From: Haloarcula marina
Lineage (GTDB): Archaea; Halobacteriota; Halobacteria; Halobacteriales; Haloarculaceae
Direction of reading: 5' to 3'
NCBI RefSeq assembly: GCF_024218775.1
Contig: NZ_CP100404.1
Span: forward strand, 1,054,001-1,118,000
DNA: 64,000 bases
Numbering within the stretch: the stretch's first letter is position 1; each line of letters opens with the position of its first letter. This document shows, in pieces, positions 24,491 through 33,281 of the stretch. The notes below the pieces were generated by a model, which was not told where the DNA came from, did no database searches, and saw nothing but the letters and a program-made list of their open reading frames with translations. The position numbers and the translations under genes are program-made.

Positions 24491-24966
24491 TGCGCGGCAT
24501 CGGGGAGTCAATCGGCAACGCGCTGTTCGAGAACCTCGGCCGGGCGGCCGGTCGGGTGCAGGAGAACAAGCCGCTGCCCGCCGACACGCTGGAGTCCGAC
24601 GACGCCTACCTCGTCGTCTTCGACGCCCCCGGTGCGACCGCGAGCGACATTCAGGTCCGCTACGTCGACGACCGCGTCGAGGTGCGCGTCGACCGCTTCC
24701 GCGATTTCCACGACGGATTCGAGATGCGCTACCCCGGCCGCGGCCTCGCCCTCGACGGAGCCGTGACCCTGCCCGAAGACGCCCGCGTCGACCCCTCGAC
24801 GGCCTCGGCGACGCTGAAGGACAACGGCACGCTCCACGTGCGCGTTCCGAAGGCGGCGGGCGAGGAGGGAGGGGACGAGGACGCGGTCGAGGTTTCGGAC
24901 GAGACGGCCGACGAGATTGCTGACGAAGGAACCGACGCTGACGACGCGGCCGACGCCGAAGAATAG
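24487..24966 (+). CDS. Hsp20/alpha-crystallin small heat shock protein
   Basis: The 159-residue protein has an N-terminal helix (MMRGIGESIGNALFENLGRA) and an alpha-crystallin domain with DAYLVVFDAPGATASDIQV and a conserved ATLKDNGTLHVRVPKA end, corresponding to the A-x-x-x-n-G-v-L family motif. After about residue 125 comes a highly acidic tail of about 35 residues, with no clear IxI/V motif. Small heat shock proteins hold unfolding proteins in oligomers without ATP. The acidic tail fits a high-salt cytoplasm. The start overlaps the microprotein stop; the second ATG three bases later is also possible. Confidence 0.85.
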   Translation: MMRGIGESIGNALFENLGRAAGRVQENKPLPADTLESDDAYLVVFDAPGATASDIQVRYVDDRVEVRVDRFRDFHDGFEMRYPGRGLALDGAVTLPEDARVDPSTASATLKDNGTLHVRVPKAAGEEGGDEDAVEVSDETADEIADEGTDADDAADAEE

Positions 24967-25003
24967 CCGGTCGCCGTTTACGCTGTTTTACGACGCATGC
25001 GCC

Positions 25004-26101
25004 TCACCAGTCCGCTGTCGGGTAGCCGAGCGCGTCGAAGGACTCGTCACCGTCGAACCGGGTCGGGTCCAACCGTTCGCCCACCCGCCCGTCGAGTCGC
25101 GACGGCTCCCCACAGAGTCGCCGTGCCACGAATTCACCCATCGCTGGCGCGCGCATCAGACCGTGGCCCTGCCACCCCGTCGCGACCCAGAGGCCGTCGG
25201 CGGCGCGGCCGACGAGGGGGTCACGGTCGGGCGTCGCCGTACACAGGCCCGCCCACGAGCGGTCGACGCCGATGGAAAGCGTCGTCGCTTCCCGGACCCG
25301 GTCGAGCGTCGCGTCGACGAACTCGGGGTCGGCGTCGCGGTCCCAGTCGGCGGGGTCGACTTCGTGTGCGCCGTCACCGACGAGGAGGGCGTCCCCCTGT
25401 GGCCGCCAGTAGAACTCGCTGGTGGCATCGTAGAACGACGGGAGAGCGGCGTCGACGGACTCGGTGACGAGGACCTGCGCGCGGTAGGCTTTCAGCGCCA
25501 GCGAGACGCCCGCGTCGGCGACCAGGGGTTTCGTCGCGGGACCGGCCGCGACGACGACGGCGTCGAACGATTCGGTTCCGGTCGGCGACTCGACTGCCGT
25601 CGGCCCGTTCAGCGAGACAGGCGTCCCGGTCCGCACGTCCGCGCCAGTCCGCCGTGCCCGGTCTGCGAGCGAGTCGACGACCGACTCGGCGTCCAACAGA
25701 CCGGCCGCGTTGGCGACGCCCGCCGCGACGACATTGTCGGTTTCGAGCGTGGGGTACCGCTCGCCGAGCGCTTCCGGGTCGACGCGCTCTACGTCCCGTC
25801 CGTTCGCTCGCATCTCGCGGACCTGTCCGTCGATTGCGGTTCCGTCGCCGTCCTCGCGGGCAACCCAGACGTACGGACACGGGTCGAGCAGGCCCCACTG
25901 GCGCCACCGTTCGAGGGCGCGGTCCGCGACGGCGGCGTCCACGGGGTCGGCGAAGGCGTCGTAGGCGATGCCCGCGGCGCGACCGGTCGCGCCGCTCCCG
26001 AGTTCGTCACGTTCGTAGAGCGTGACCGAGACGCCGCGCCGCGCGAGGTCACCGGCGACGACCAGTCCGACCGCGCCACCGCCGACGACGGCGACGCGCA
26101 T
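25004..26101 (-). CDS. FAD-dependent oxidoreductase, glycine-oxidase/DadA type
   Basis: The 365-residue protein has the dinucleotide-binding motif VAVVGGGAVGLVVAGDLARRG at residues 3-23, with acidic YERD ending the second strand, then SGATGRAAGIAYDAF. The C-terminal part includes AGLCTATPDRDPLVGRA and the FAD-closing LWVATGWQGHGLMRAPAMGE. This is the DAO-type fold that oxidises glycine, sarcosine or D-amino acids. The substrate is unknown. Its ATG comes immediately after the TAG of the upstream gene (26102), so the two form an operon without a gap. Confidence 0.83.
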   Translation of the reverse strand: MRVAVVGGGAVGLVVAGDLARRGVSVTLYERDELGSGATGRAAGIAYDAFADPVDAAVADRALERWRQWGLLDPCPYVWVAREDGDGTAIDGQVREMRANGRDVERVDPEALGERYPTLETDNVVAAGVANAAGLLDAESVVDSLADRARRTGADVRTGTPVSLNGPTAVESPTGTESFDAVVVAAGPATKPLVADAGVSLALKAYRAQVLVTESVDAALPSFYDATSEFYWRPQGDALLVGDGAHEVDPADWDRDADPEFVDATLDRVREATTLSIGVDRSWAGLCTATPDRDPLVGRAADGLWVATGWQGHGLMRAPAMGEFVARRLCGEPSRLDGRVGERLDPTRFDGDESFDALGYPTADW

Positions 26102-26887
26102 CTATTCGAGGAGCGGGTCCAGCCCACGGGCCGGGTAACCGACGACGGTGTCGACGCCGACCTCGCGAAGTCGGTCGATTCGCGCGTCGATTTCCCCCCC
26201 AGTTCCCACGAGGGCATAGTCGCTGACGGCCTGTTCGAGAACCTCGCGGGCGCGACCAGTCGCCGCGCTGTCGGTGGCGGCGTCGTCGGGAAGCGCCGCG
26301 CGAACGGGGCGGCGCCGGGCGGCGTACGCGCCGACGGCGTCGAGAATCGCGTCCGTGTCGTCGGTGAGAACGACGGGGGCGTACAGCGCGATGTCGCCGT
26401 CGAACCCGGCGGCGCGAAGTGCCCGGATGTCGCGTTCGGTGGAGCGAGCGAGCAGTTCGTACTGCGTGCCGCCGACGGCCATCGCGAGGCGTTCGATGCC
26501 CTCGGTCCCGACCCACGGGTCGGCGGCGTCCGCGGTGGCGGCTTCCAGTCGCGGTGCGACCGCCCGCGACGCTTCGGACTCGGTGAGATAGGCGCTGTGC
26601 CCGGCTACCAGCACGCGTTCGACAGCGTCGGGCAGGGCCGCGAGCGCCGAGTCGTCGCCGAGCGGGTCGTAGCCGTCGGCCCGGACGGGCGTCGTCAGGC
26701 GTACCGACGCGCTGTCGGCGAGCGCTCGGAGGGTGTCGAAATCGGGAACGTACTCGTGGCCCTCGTAGTCGACGACGACCGTCTCGACGTCGAGACCGGT
26801 GGCTCGTCGCGGGTCGACTTCCATCGGCTTGAGCGCCACCGCGTCGATGCCCACGGCCGAAAGCGTCCGCGTCGAGCGTGTGCTCAT
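26102..26887 (-). CDS. Conserved haloarchaeal TIM-barrel-like protein of unknown function
   Basis: From the ATG at 26887 the product is 261 residues. It shows repeated beta-alpha units (VETVVVDYEGHEYVPD, VRLTTPVRADGYDPLGDD, GDIALYAPVVLTDD) and ends YALVGTGGEIDARIDRLREV plus GVDTVVGYPARGLDPLL, resembling the last strand-helix of bacterial-luciferase-like F420 enzymes. The full motif set of that family is absent, so the assignment is weak. It is 0 bases from the downstream FAD oxidoreductase, suggesting a shared pathway. A start ten codons upstream is less likely because its residues are basic and variable. Confidence 0.7.
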   Translation of the reverse strand: MSTRSTRTLSAVGIDAVALKPMEVDPRRATGLDVETVVVDYEGHEYVPDFDTLRALADSASVRLTTPVRADGYDPLGDDSALAALPDAVERVLVAGHSAYLTESEASRAVAPRLEAATADAADPWVGTEGIERLAMAVGGTQYELLARSTERDIRALRAAGFDGDIALYAPVVLTDDTDAILDAVGAYAARRRPVRAALPDDAATDSAATGRAREVLEQAVSDYALVGTGGEIDARIDRLREVGVDTVVGYPARGLDPLLE

Positions 26888-26929
26888 TCGGTCCCATCTT
26901 CGGGCGTCCGGGTGCAAAGCCCTGTCGTT

Positions 26930-27550
26930 CTACTGCGCCTCGTCGCGGACGCTCTCGGGCAACTCGTCGTCCGGCCCGGCGTAGCGGTCGGGTTCCGCGG
27001 GCATCTCCCAGTCGGTGGTCAGTTCGAGCAGTTGGACGAGCATCCGTGCCGTCGCCCCCCAGACGGTGTAGCCGTCGACGTAGAAGAAGTGCAGGCGAAT
27101 CTCGCCGTAGTGGGGGTGGTCGCGGTGTTCGGACTCGTAGTTGTCGAGGTCGGTAAGTTCCGCGACGGGGAGCGTGACGACTTCGGCCACCTCCTCGTCG
27201 TTCGGAAGGTACTCTCGGTCGGGAATGCGGGCGACGAACGGCCGGACCGAGTAGTTCGTAATCGTCCGGATGTCGTCGAGTCTGCCGACGACGTTCACGG
27301 CCTGGGGGTCCAGCCCGATTTCCTCGTTGGCCTCGCGCAGTGCCGTCTGGAGCAAGTCCTCGTCCTCGGGTTCGTAGCCGCCGCCGGGAAACGACATCTG
27401 TCCCGGATGGTCGGTGAGGTGGTCCGCCCGCTTGGTAAACAGAATCGCCTCGCCGCCCTGTCGGGTCACGACCGGGACGACGACGGCGGCCTCACGCTCT
27501 TCGTCCTCGACGGAGAGGGCGTCGCGCGTGCGCAACCGGTCGAGGTCCAT
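26930..27550 (-). CDS. Nudix hydrolase (coenzyme A pyrophosphatase-like)
   Basis: The 206-residue protein carries a full Nudix box, GGGYEPEDEDLLQTALREAN followed by EEIGL (about residues 57-80). The upstream HLTDHPGQMSFPGGG matches the NudL/CoA pyrophosphatase UPF0035 pattern (LxxHxGQ-SFPGG). Enzymes of this type cut CoA and related nucleoside diphosphate derivatives. The C-terminal half has VWGATARMLVQLLEL, also typical of NudL. The gene stands 42 bases upstream of the unknown gene at 26102 in the same direction. Confidence 0.88.
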   Translation of the reverse strand: MDLDRLRTRDALSVEDEEREAAVVVPVVTRQGGEAILFTKRADHLTDHPGQMSFPGGGYEPEDEDLLQTALREANEEIGLDPQAVNVVGRLDDIRTITNYSVRPFVARIPDREYLPNDEEVAEVVTLPVAELTDLDNYESEHRDHPHYGEIRLHFFYVDGYTVWGATARMLVQLLELTTDWEMPAEPDRYAGPDDELPESVRDEAQ

Positions 27551-27602
27551 ATCCGATACGAAGGGGCGTACGTTCTTAACTCGGGTGGGTCCGGCGGCGG
27601 GG

Positions 27603-28073
27603 CTACGCGTCGTCGAGTCGGTCGCGGGCCGACGCGAGGTCGACCGACCCCCACGCTTCGAGGTCGTAGCTCACGTCCAGCAGGTCGGCGATACGCTCGT
27701 CGTCGTCCGCCCGAACCGCGAGGACGGCGTCCTCTCGAAAGCGCGCCTCGGCGGCCTCGGCGACCGTCTCGCTCGAAACCTCGCGCTCGGGCACGGACAT
27801 GATGTGTGGCAGGTCGGTCGCGCCGTCGGGAAGTGTGGGGAACGCCGTCGGGCCGACGACCAGTAGCGGGTCGTCGACGCCCGCGTCGTGGTCGGCGACG
27901 CTGACGAGGTGGTACGACGCCAGCGCCTCGTCGACGAGGCTCCCGAACGCGTCCACGTCGTCGTCCTCGCCCCGCTTGAACGCGAGTTCGGCACACGCCT
28001 GTCCGCACTCCGCGCGGGTCAGCGCGCCGAAGAGGTCGACGACGCCCGCGAGGTCGTCCGGTGTCAGGTCCAT
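27603..28073 (-). CDS. Conserved haloarchaeal protein of unknown function
   Basis: The 156-residue protein is acidic, with two helical halves. The first begins MDLTPDDLAGVVDLFGALTR and contains ECGQACAELAFKRGED with two cysteines. The middle DDPLLVVGPTAFPTLPDG precedes a helical tail that includes VSSETVAEAAEARFREDAVL. It has no membrane segment or catalytic motif that I recognise. It seems to be a haloarchaea-specific family, and it lies between an MFS transporter gene and a Nudix gene, all on the minus strand, with gaps of 40-50 bases. Confidence 0.7.
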   Translation of the reverse strand: MDLTPDDLAGVVDLFGALTRAECGQACAELAFKRGEDDDVDAFGSLVDEALASYHLVSVADHDAGVDDPLLVVGPTAFPTLPDGATDLPHIMSVPEREVSSETVAEAAEARFREDAVLAVRADDDERIADLLDVSYDLEAWGSVDLASARDRLDDA

Positions 28074-28116
28074 ACGTCCCCGTCACGCCGAACCGGTACA
28101 GGGTTTCCGGAACCGG

Positions 28117-29298
28117 TCAGGCTTCTGCCGTCTCGGGCAGTCGACCGTCGGCGTGCAACGCGAGTAAGAGGACCAGCAGGACCACGAGGCCACCGCCCAT
28201 CCACTCGAAGATGGTCGCGAACGAGATGCCAGCGTCTCGGAGCGTTCCCACGACGACGCTGCCGGGGGCCTGTATCACCATCATCCCCGCGCCGTAGGCC
28301 GCGTACGCGCTTGCTCGGTGGTGGTCCGGGAGCGACCCGAGCAGATAGGTATCGGCCGCCGGGAAACTGCTGTGGATGACGTAGCCCGTGACCGCGCTGA
28401 ACGCGACCAACGGCCAGAACCCGCGTACCACGGGGAGCACGAGGATACAACCCGTGAACGCGGCGACGATGACGAGCAGATACGGCACGGCGGGTAACCG
28501 GTCGGCCAGTCGGCCGCTGACGTAGAAGGCGGGGACGCCCGTGCCGAACACCACTTGCAGCAGTATCCGGCCCGTCGACTCGCTCACGCCGATAGTTCCC
28601 AGATACGTGACGTAGAAGTTGAACAGGCCGTTCCACACCATCGTCATGAATCCGAGGGTCACGACGCCAGTGAGGATGATGCGCCACTGCGCTCGCACCG
28701 CGCCCACCAAGTCCGTGTCTGCGGCCCCGGCCTCGGGAAACGCCGTCCGCTTCGCGATGACGGTGAACACGACGGTCATCACCGCCGCGGCGACGGCCAT
28801 CACCTGCAGCGTCGTCCGCCAGTCGCCGAACAGGAGCGCGGCCGACACGAGGGCAGGCGCGCCGACGGCGGCCAGTTGACTCGCGACGCCGTGCCGACCG
28901 AGCATTTTGCCGGGTGAGTCGGGGTACAGTTCGCTGATGAGCGTGTTGGCGGCGACGATGTAGACGCCGCTCGCGAGTCCCATGGTGAAGCCACCGACGA
29001 GCAACAGCGTGGGGTCGGTCGTCAGCGCGGTGAACGTCGTCCCGACGGTGAGGACGACACCGGACCCGAAGATGGCCTGCGCCCGAGAGATGCGGGTCAG
29101 CAGATAGCCGGTCGGCAGGCGCGGCACGGCGCTTCCGACCCAGACGAGCGTCGCCAACAGACCGAGCGTGGCGTCGCTCGCGCCGGTCGCCGCTCGAATC
29201 GGTTCGATGAGCGGCGCGAAGACGACTCGCGAGAGGTTGATGAGAAACACCAACCCGAGCAGGGACCCGAACACGGACCGTCTGGACACACCGGACAA
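28117..29298 (-). CDS. Major facilitator superfamily transporter
   Basis: The 393-residue protein has about 12 hydrophobic helices and MFS markers: the first-half loop GYLLTRISRAQAIFGSG (a G-x-x-x-D/R-R-x-G-R variant), VWVGSAVPRLPTG in helix 2 and YVSGRLADRLPAVPYL in the second half. The substrate cannot be predicted. There is no adjacent catabolic operon. The ATG at 29298 opens MSGVSRRSVFGSLLGLVFLI, leading directly into helix 1. It is divergent from the zinc microprotein at 29370. Confidence 0.85.
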   Translation of the reverse strand: MSGVSRRSVFGSLLGLVFLINLSRVVFAPLIEPIRAATGASDATLGLLATLVWVGSAVPRLPTGYLLTRISRAQAIFGSGVVLTVGTTFTALTTDPTLLLVGGFTMGLASGVYIVAANTLISELYPDSPGKMLGRHGVASQLAAVGAPALVSAALLFGDWRTTLQVMAVAAAVMTVVFTVIAKRTAFPEAGAADTDLVGAVRAQWRIILTGVVTLGFMTMVWNGLFNFYVTYLGTIGVSESTGRILLQVVFGTGVPAFYVSGRLADRLPAVPYLLVIVAAFTGCILVLPVVRGFWPLVAFSAVTGYVIHSSFPAADTYLLGSLPDHHRASAYAAYGAGMMVIQAPGSVVVGTLRDAGISFATIFEWMGGGLVVLLVLLLALHADGRLPETAEA

Positions 29299-29337
29299 TC
29301 GTCGCTTGCCCCGAACAAGGTTCCGAAACGCCCGCGG

Positions 29338-29346
29338 CCTTTTTAC
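29338..29346 (+). promoter_or_regulatory. TATA element of the HVO_0758-like gene
   Basis: The sequence CCTTTTTAC lies about 24-32 bases before the ATG at 29370 in GC-rich surroundings. The position fits a leaderless transcript. Confidence 0.45.
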
Positions 29347-29369
29347 CCGTCCGTGTCGCAGGTCCGTGC

Positions 29370-29540
29370 ATGGACTCGGTCAGGAAGGCGTTACGAGCGG
29401 GGGACGTCGAGAAAGACGGCTACGGGCGACTGTCGTGTGTCACCTGCGACGAACCGCTGTCGACGGACAACAACCCCGACAAAATCGGGAAGATACGCGT
29501 CTGTCCCGATTGCGGGAGCGAGTGGAAGGAACTGGGCTGA
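29370..29540 (+). CDS. HVO_0758-family zinc-finger microprotein
   Basis: The 56-residue protein starts MDSVRKALRAGDVEKDGYGR and has two zinc knuckles, CVTC and CPDC, about 23 residues apart, ending GSEWKELG. This order and length match the HVO_0758 zinc-finger microprotein family of Haloferax volcanii, in which four cysteines bind one zinc. Its molecular partner is unknown. The gene is easily missed because of its length, and the overlapping longer frame on the same strand is a shadow. The TATA element at 29338 supports the start. Confidence 0.85.
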   Translation: MDSVRKALRAGDVEKDGYGRLSCVTCDEPLSTDNNPDKIGKIRVCPDCGSEWKELG

Positions 29541-29558
29541 CCGCCGACCGACCGCCCG

Positions 29559-30644
29559 TCACTCGAACACCGCGTCGAAGGCGTCCGCACCGAGCGGTTC
29601 GTACCGCCCCGCCTCGACGTTCTCTTTTGCGTGCTCGACCGACCCCATCCCGACCAGCGAGCAGGTCACGCCCGGCGCACTCCGTGCGAAGTTTATCGCG
29701 CGCTGGGCGCGCGTCTCCCCGTCGAGTTTCGCTTCGACGGACTCGGGCATCTCGTTCGCCAACCGCCCCTGCAGTATCGAGGCGCTCGTAAAGACGTTCA
29801 GGCCCGCCTCGTGGGCGAACCACAGCGCCGACTGCGGGCCGTCCGGCCCGTCGTGGGCCTCCACGGTGAACGCGTCGGCCATGAAGACGTTGAAGGGACA
29901 CTGGATGGCCCGGAAGTGCGTCGCCGTGTTTCCCACCGTCTTCGCGGCCGCCCGCGCCCGTTCGACCACCTCTGGGAGCGAGAGGTAGCTCTCGTGGTCC
30001 TTCGGCACCCGGAACGCCTCCCACGTCGCCACGCCGTAGTGGTTCAGGTCGCCGTCGGCCGCCCGTCGCTCTAACTGTTCGAACGCGGCTTCGAGTTTGT
30101 CGTACACTTCGTCGCGGCCGTGGTCGGCCAGTTGCGTCTCGGGATTGTGGACGTAGTAGCAGTCGATTGTGTCGAGGCCGAGGTTCGACAGCGACCGGTC
30201 CAACTGGTCGTCGAGGAACTGCGGCGCGATGCAGTGCTGGCCGCTCACCAGCTCGTCGGCGTCGACGATGCCGGTGTCGACGTACTCCGACTGGACGAAC
30301 GCGCCGGGGTCGGCCGGTCGCTCGCCGTCGAACGGGACGAACCCGCCCTTCGTCGCGACGACGACGGCCTCCCGCGGCACGTCGGCGTCCGCTATCGCTC
30401 GCCCGACCACGCGCTCCGAGCGCTGGTGGCGGTAGTTGATGGCGGTGTCGACGACGTTGACGCCCCCTTCGAGCGCCGTGACGATGGCGTCGTGGTACGC
30501 CGCGTCGCGTTCGTCGGTCGGGTCGCCGAGGTACGTGCCGACGCCGATGCTGGAGACGACGCCGCTGCCGAACCGGCGGAAGAACGTGCGCGCGAAGTCG
30601 TCGTGGTCGTCCCGGTACGCCCATGTCGCCGCCCGTGTAGCCAT
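29559..30644 (-). CDS. Aldo/keto reductase
   Basis: The 361-residue protein is an AKR TIM barrel. The catalytic tetrad can be followed: Asp and Tyr in GGVNVVDTAINYRHQRSER, Lys in AVVVATKGGFVPFDG and His in IDCYYVHNPETQLAD. The C-terminal nucleotide-binding part includes VTCSLVGMGSVEHAKENVEA. It probably reduces carbonyls with NADPH. The substrate is unknown. The first 30 residues (with WAYRDDHDDFARTFFRRFG) precede the GVVSSIGVGTYLGDPTDE opening of the barrel. It lies 48 bases downstream of the DHH gene on the same strand. Confidence 0.88.
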   Translation of the reverse strand: MATRAATWAYRDDHDDFARTFFRRFGSGVVSSIGVGTYLGDPTDERDAAYHDAIVTALEGGVNVVDTAINYRHQRSERVVGRAIADADVPREAVVVATKGGFVPFDGERPADPGAFVQSEYVDTGIVDADELVSGQHCIAPQFLDDQLDRSLSNLGLDTIDCYYVHNPETQLADHGRDEVYDKLEAAFEQLERRAADGDLNHYGVATWEAFRVPKDHESYLSLPEVVERARAAAKTVGNTATHFRAIQCPFNVFMADAFTVEAHDGPDGPQSALWFAHEAGLNVFTSASILQGRLANEMPESVEAKLDGETRAQRAINFARSAPGVTCSLVGMGSVEHAKENVEAGRYEPLGADAFDAVFE

Positions 30645-30692
30645 ACCCGCGGTTCGGCGCGCGGGGACAAAAGGGGCGAGATTCCCGCCGGG

Positions 30693-31892
30693 TCAGCGCT
30701 CGCCCGACATCGCTTCGAACACCCGTTGGCGCAGGTCCTCGCGAGAGATGCCGCTGCTGGGGCCGATACCGGCCATGTACTCGACGGGAATCTGCCCGCC
30801 GCCCATCCGGGCGTGGCCGCCGCCCTCGCCCATCGGTATCTCGCTGACGACCGACTCGATGACGCGCCCGATGTGGACCCGGTCGTCCCGGGACCGGCCC
30901 GCGATGCGAATCGTCCCGTTGCACTCCCCGAGGACGACGACGGCCGAGACGCCCTCTAAGGTCTCCAGTTCGTCGGCGGCTTGCGGAATCGCGTCGGTGT
31001 TGGACACTTCACCCACGTCGCTGTAGGCGAATGGGGTCTTCACGATGCGACTCGTTATCGCGCGGGCCTTCACTTCGAGGACTTCGGCGTCTATCTGCGG
31101 GTTCGCGATGCGGTTCAACAGGTCGGGGTCCATCCCCTCGTAGAGATACGCCGCCGCCGCGAAATCGTCGGCGGCACAGCCGTTGGTCAGCGAGCGCGTG
31201 TCGGACTGGATACCGTAGATGAGGCCCGTGGCGAGGTGACTCGGGACCGTGTCGTCGGGGAGCGCGTTCGTGTTCACGCCGCCGTCGGTTACGGCCGTGT
31301 TCACCTCGTAGAACTCCCAGTCCAGCGACTCGAAGTACTCGGCGAAGATGGTCGCACACGCACCGACATCGGGCCGAACGTCGGTGAACTCCTCGCCGGT
31401 CCCGTCACCGGGGTGGTGGTCGACGACGGCCAGCGGGTCGATTCCCCCCGCTCCGGGGAACCCCCGGGCTTCGTTGTGGTCGACGAGGACGATATCCTCC
31501 TCCTCGATGTCGCCGCGCGTCTCGATACGACTGATGTCGATATCGAGTACCGTCTCGAAGGCGCGGTTCTCCGGCCGTCGAATCTCCCCCGTGTAGTACA
31601 GCGTCGCGTCCGTGCCCACCGCCGAGGCCAACCGCTCGACGGCCAACGCCGACGACATCGCGTCGGGGTCGGGATTCGGGTGCATCAACACCGCGACGGC
31701 CTCGCACGCGCCGAGGACCGACTGCAAGCGGTCGCCCGGCGTGCGCGTCAGATACCGGTAGGCGATGACCCCGACGCTGAACACGACGAGGAGCGCGATA
31801 ACGCCGACAGCGGCCGCTACCGGGTTCGTGCTGGCGAACGCGAGGACCTGCTCCGCCCGCGTCGCGAGGTCACCGCCAGCCACCAGTGACAT
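30693..31892 (-). CDS. Membrane-anchored DHH-family phosphoesterase
   Basis: The 399-residue protein begins with one hydrophobic helix (VAAAVGVIALLVVFSVGVIAY, about residues 25-45). The DHH domain follows with MHPNPDPDAMSSALAVERL, DIVLVDHNEARGFPG and LAVVDHHPGDG, and a DHHA1-like part ends in GGGHARMGGGQIPVEYMAGI. These metal-dependent enzymes include nano-RNases, pAp phosphatases and cyclic-dinucleotide phosphodiesterases. The N-terminal anchor places the catalytic part at the membrane. Which substrate is used is unknown. Confidence 0.85.
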   Translation of the reverse strand: MSLVAGGDLATRAEQVLAFASTNPVAAAVGVIALLVVFSVGVIAYRYLTRTPGDRLQSVLGACEAVAVLMHPNPDPDAMSSALAVERLASAVGTDATLYYTGEIRRPENRAFETVLDIDISRIETRGDIEEEDIVLVDHNEARGFPGAGGIDPLAVVDHHPGDGTGEEFTDVRPDVGACATIFAEYFESLDWEFYEVNTAVTDGGVNTNALPDDTVPSHLATGLIYGIQSDTRSLTNGCAADDFAAAAYLYEGMDPDLLNRIANPQIDAEVLEVKARAITSRIVKTPFAYSDVGEVSNTDAIPQAADELETLEGVSAVVVLGECNGTIRIAGRSRDDRVHIGRVIESVVSEIPMGEGGGHARMGGGQIPVEYMAGIGPSSGISREDLRQRVFEAMSGER

Positions 31893-31934
31893 ACTGGTAG
31901 ATGCTCCGCGATGCGATAAGAAGGTTCCCCACGG

Positions 31935-32822
31935 TTAGTTTCTGAGATACGTATCGATTGCTTTCTGGTAGCCCTCGCGAAACGTCGGGTAAACGAAGTC
32001 GTACCCGAGCGAGCGGAGGCGCTCGTTCGAACAGCGCTTGCTGGTCTGAATGCGCCGGGTCGCCGTCGCCGAGAGGCTCTCGTCGGCCAGTCGCTCCGCT
32101 TTCGTCTGTTTCGGGGGGAACGGCACGTCGCACTGCTCGGCCAGCCAATCGGCGAAGGCCCACTTCTCGACGGGTTCGTCGTCGACGACCAGCACCACCT
32201 CGGCGCGGTGGTCCCCCTCCAGCAGAAACCGCACGGCTCCGGCGGCGTCGTCGCGGTGGACCATGTTGAGATAGCCCGCCGTTACCGGTCCCTCTAGATA
32301 CCGGGAGAGCCGATACCGGTCGGGACCGTACAACCCGGCGAAGCGCGCGACGCTCCCGTGGCCGCCGTAGTCGGTCGGTCGCTCGCGCGCGACGCGTTCG
32401 GCCTCCGCGAGGACTTCCGTCTTCTCGGTCTGCGGGTCCAGCGGCGTCTCTTCGTCGACCCATTCGCCGTCGTGGTCGCCGTAGACACCCGTGCTGGATG
32501 TGTAGACGAGTCGTTCGGGAGCGTCCTCGCGCGCCCAGAAGTGGTCGATAGCGGTTCGTAGACCGTCGACGTACACCTCGCGAGCGGCGTCGGCCCCCCG
32601 ACCGCCGGAACTGGCCGCGAAGACGACCCAGTCGGCGTCGGGCACGGCGGCCAGCGACTCGGCGTCTGTCACGTCGGCCTGTACCGCCTCGAACCCGGCG
32701 TCCTCGACCGCCGCGACGCCGTCCGCCGAGCGGCGGACGCCGACTACGTCGTGGTCGCCCCGCAGTTGCCGCCCGAGTTCGAGGCCGACGTACCCACACC
32801 CGAGGATAGCGACGCGCGTCAT
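31935..32822 (-). CDS. SDR-family NAD(P)-dependent epimerase-like protein
   Basis: The 295-residue protein has an N-terminal Rossmann motif VAILGCGYVGLELGRQL (GxGxxG) and the extended-SDR serine/tyrosine strand LVYTSSTGVYGDHDGEWV. A standard YxxxK active site is not evident. The C-terminal part, VAGLYGPDR-like (FAGLYGPDRYRLSRYLEG), fits YeeZ-type sugar-nucleotide epimerase relatives. The substrate is unknown. The start overlaps the stop of the gene at 32819 by 4 bases (ATGA), so the two are translationally coupled. Confidence 0.83.
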   Translation of the reverse strand: MTRVAILGCGYVGLELGRQLRGDHDVVGVRRSADGVAAVEDAGFEAVQADVTDAESLAAVPDADWVVFAASSGGRGADAAREVYVDGLRTAIDHFWAREDAPERLVYTSSTGVYGDHDGEWVDEETPLDPQTEKTEVLAEAERVARERPTDYGGHGSVARFAGLYGPDRYRLSRYLEGPVTAGYLNMVHRDDAAGAVRFLLEGDHRAEVVLVVDDEPVEKWAFADWLAEQCDVPFPPKQTKAERLADESLSATATRRIQTSKRCSNERLRSLGYDFVYPTFREGYQKAIDTYLRN

Positions 32823-33247
32823 CGCTGCTGGCTCTCGATGTAGCTGTGCAGGACGGCGAACTCACGCAGCGTCACTGGATAGCGCCCCTCTATCTTCTGT
32901 TGGATCTCCTTCGGTTCCATCTCGGTGTCGATACCCGAGGACAGCGTCTCGACGTCCATCACGGCCGTCGTCATCCCCATCAGGAGGATGTCCCGCGCCT
33001 CGGCCTCGATGGCGTCGGCGTCGGGTCGGTCGGGGTCGGTCGACAGAATCGCCGCCGCGTCGGACAGCGAGCAGTCGGCCGCGTCGCCGTCAGCGACCGC
33101 TTCGACGACGCGCTCGTCCAACCCCGTCGCTTCGACAACCGACTCGACGCCGACCGTCGCGACGGCGTCGGCGAGCACCGACTCGTAGGCCGCGAGCAAC
33201 GCCTCGGGGGTCTGCTCCCCGGCGTCGGGAAACTCCGCTCTGAGCAT
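32819..33247 (-). CDS. Conserved haloarchaeal protein, DUF5791-like
   Basis: The 142-residue protein is acidic and helical, opening MLRAEFPDAGEQTPEALLAA. The middle part, VVEATGLDERVVEAVADGD, resembles a small DNA- or ligand-binding helical unit (helix-turn-helix style), and the C-terminus contains PKEIQQKIEGRYPVTLREFA. I assign it to the DUF5791 group from memory; no function is known. It is coupled to the SDR gene by a 4-base overlap and sits 34 bases downstream of the last gene of the secretion operon. Confidence 0.7.
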   Translation of the reverse strand: MLRAEFPDAGEQTPEALLAAYESVLADAVATVGVESVVEATGLDERVVEAVADGDAADCSLSDAAAILSTDPDRPDADAIEAEARDILLMGMTTAVMDVETLSSGIDTEMEPKEIQQKIEGRYPVTLREFAVLHSYIESQQR

Positions 33248-33281
33248 GCCCGTCGGTAGGGCCGGGGGGTATTAGTCGGTG

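Noticed and set aside
24917-27802. Open plus-strand frame of 961 codons
   Set aside because: It covers the antisense of three genes with clear families (FAD oxidoreductase, the unknown protein and Nudix). No domain is seen and it extends across an intergenic region, so it is a chance long frame in GC-rich DNA.
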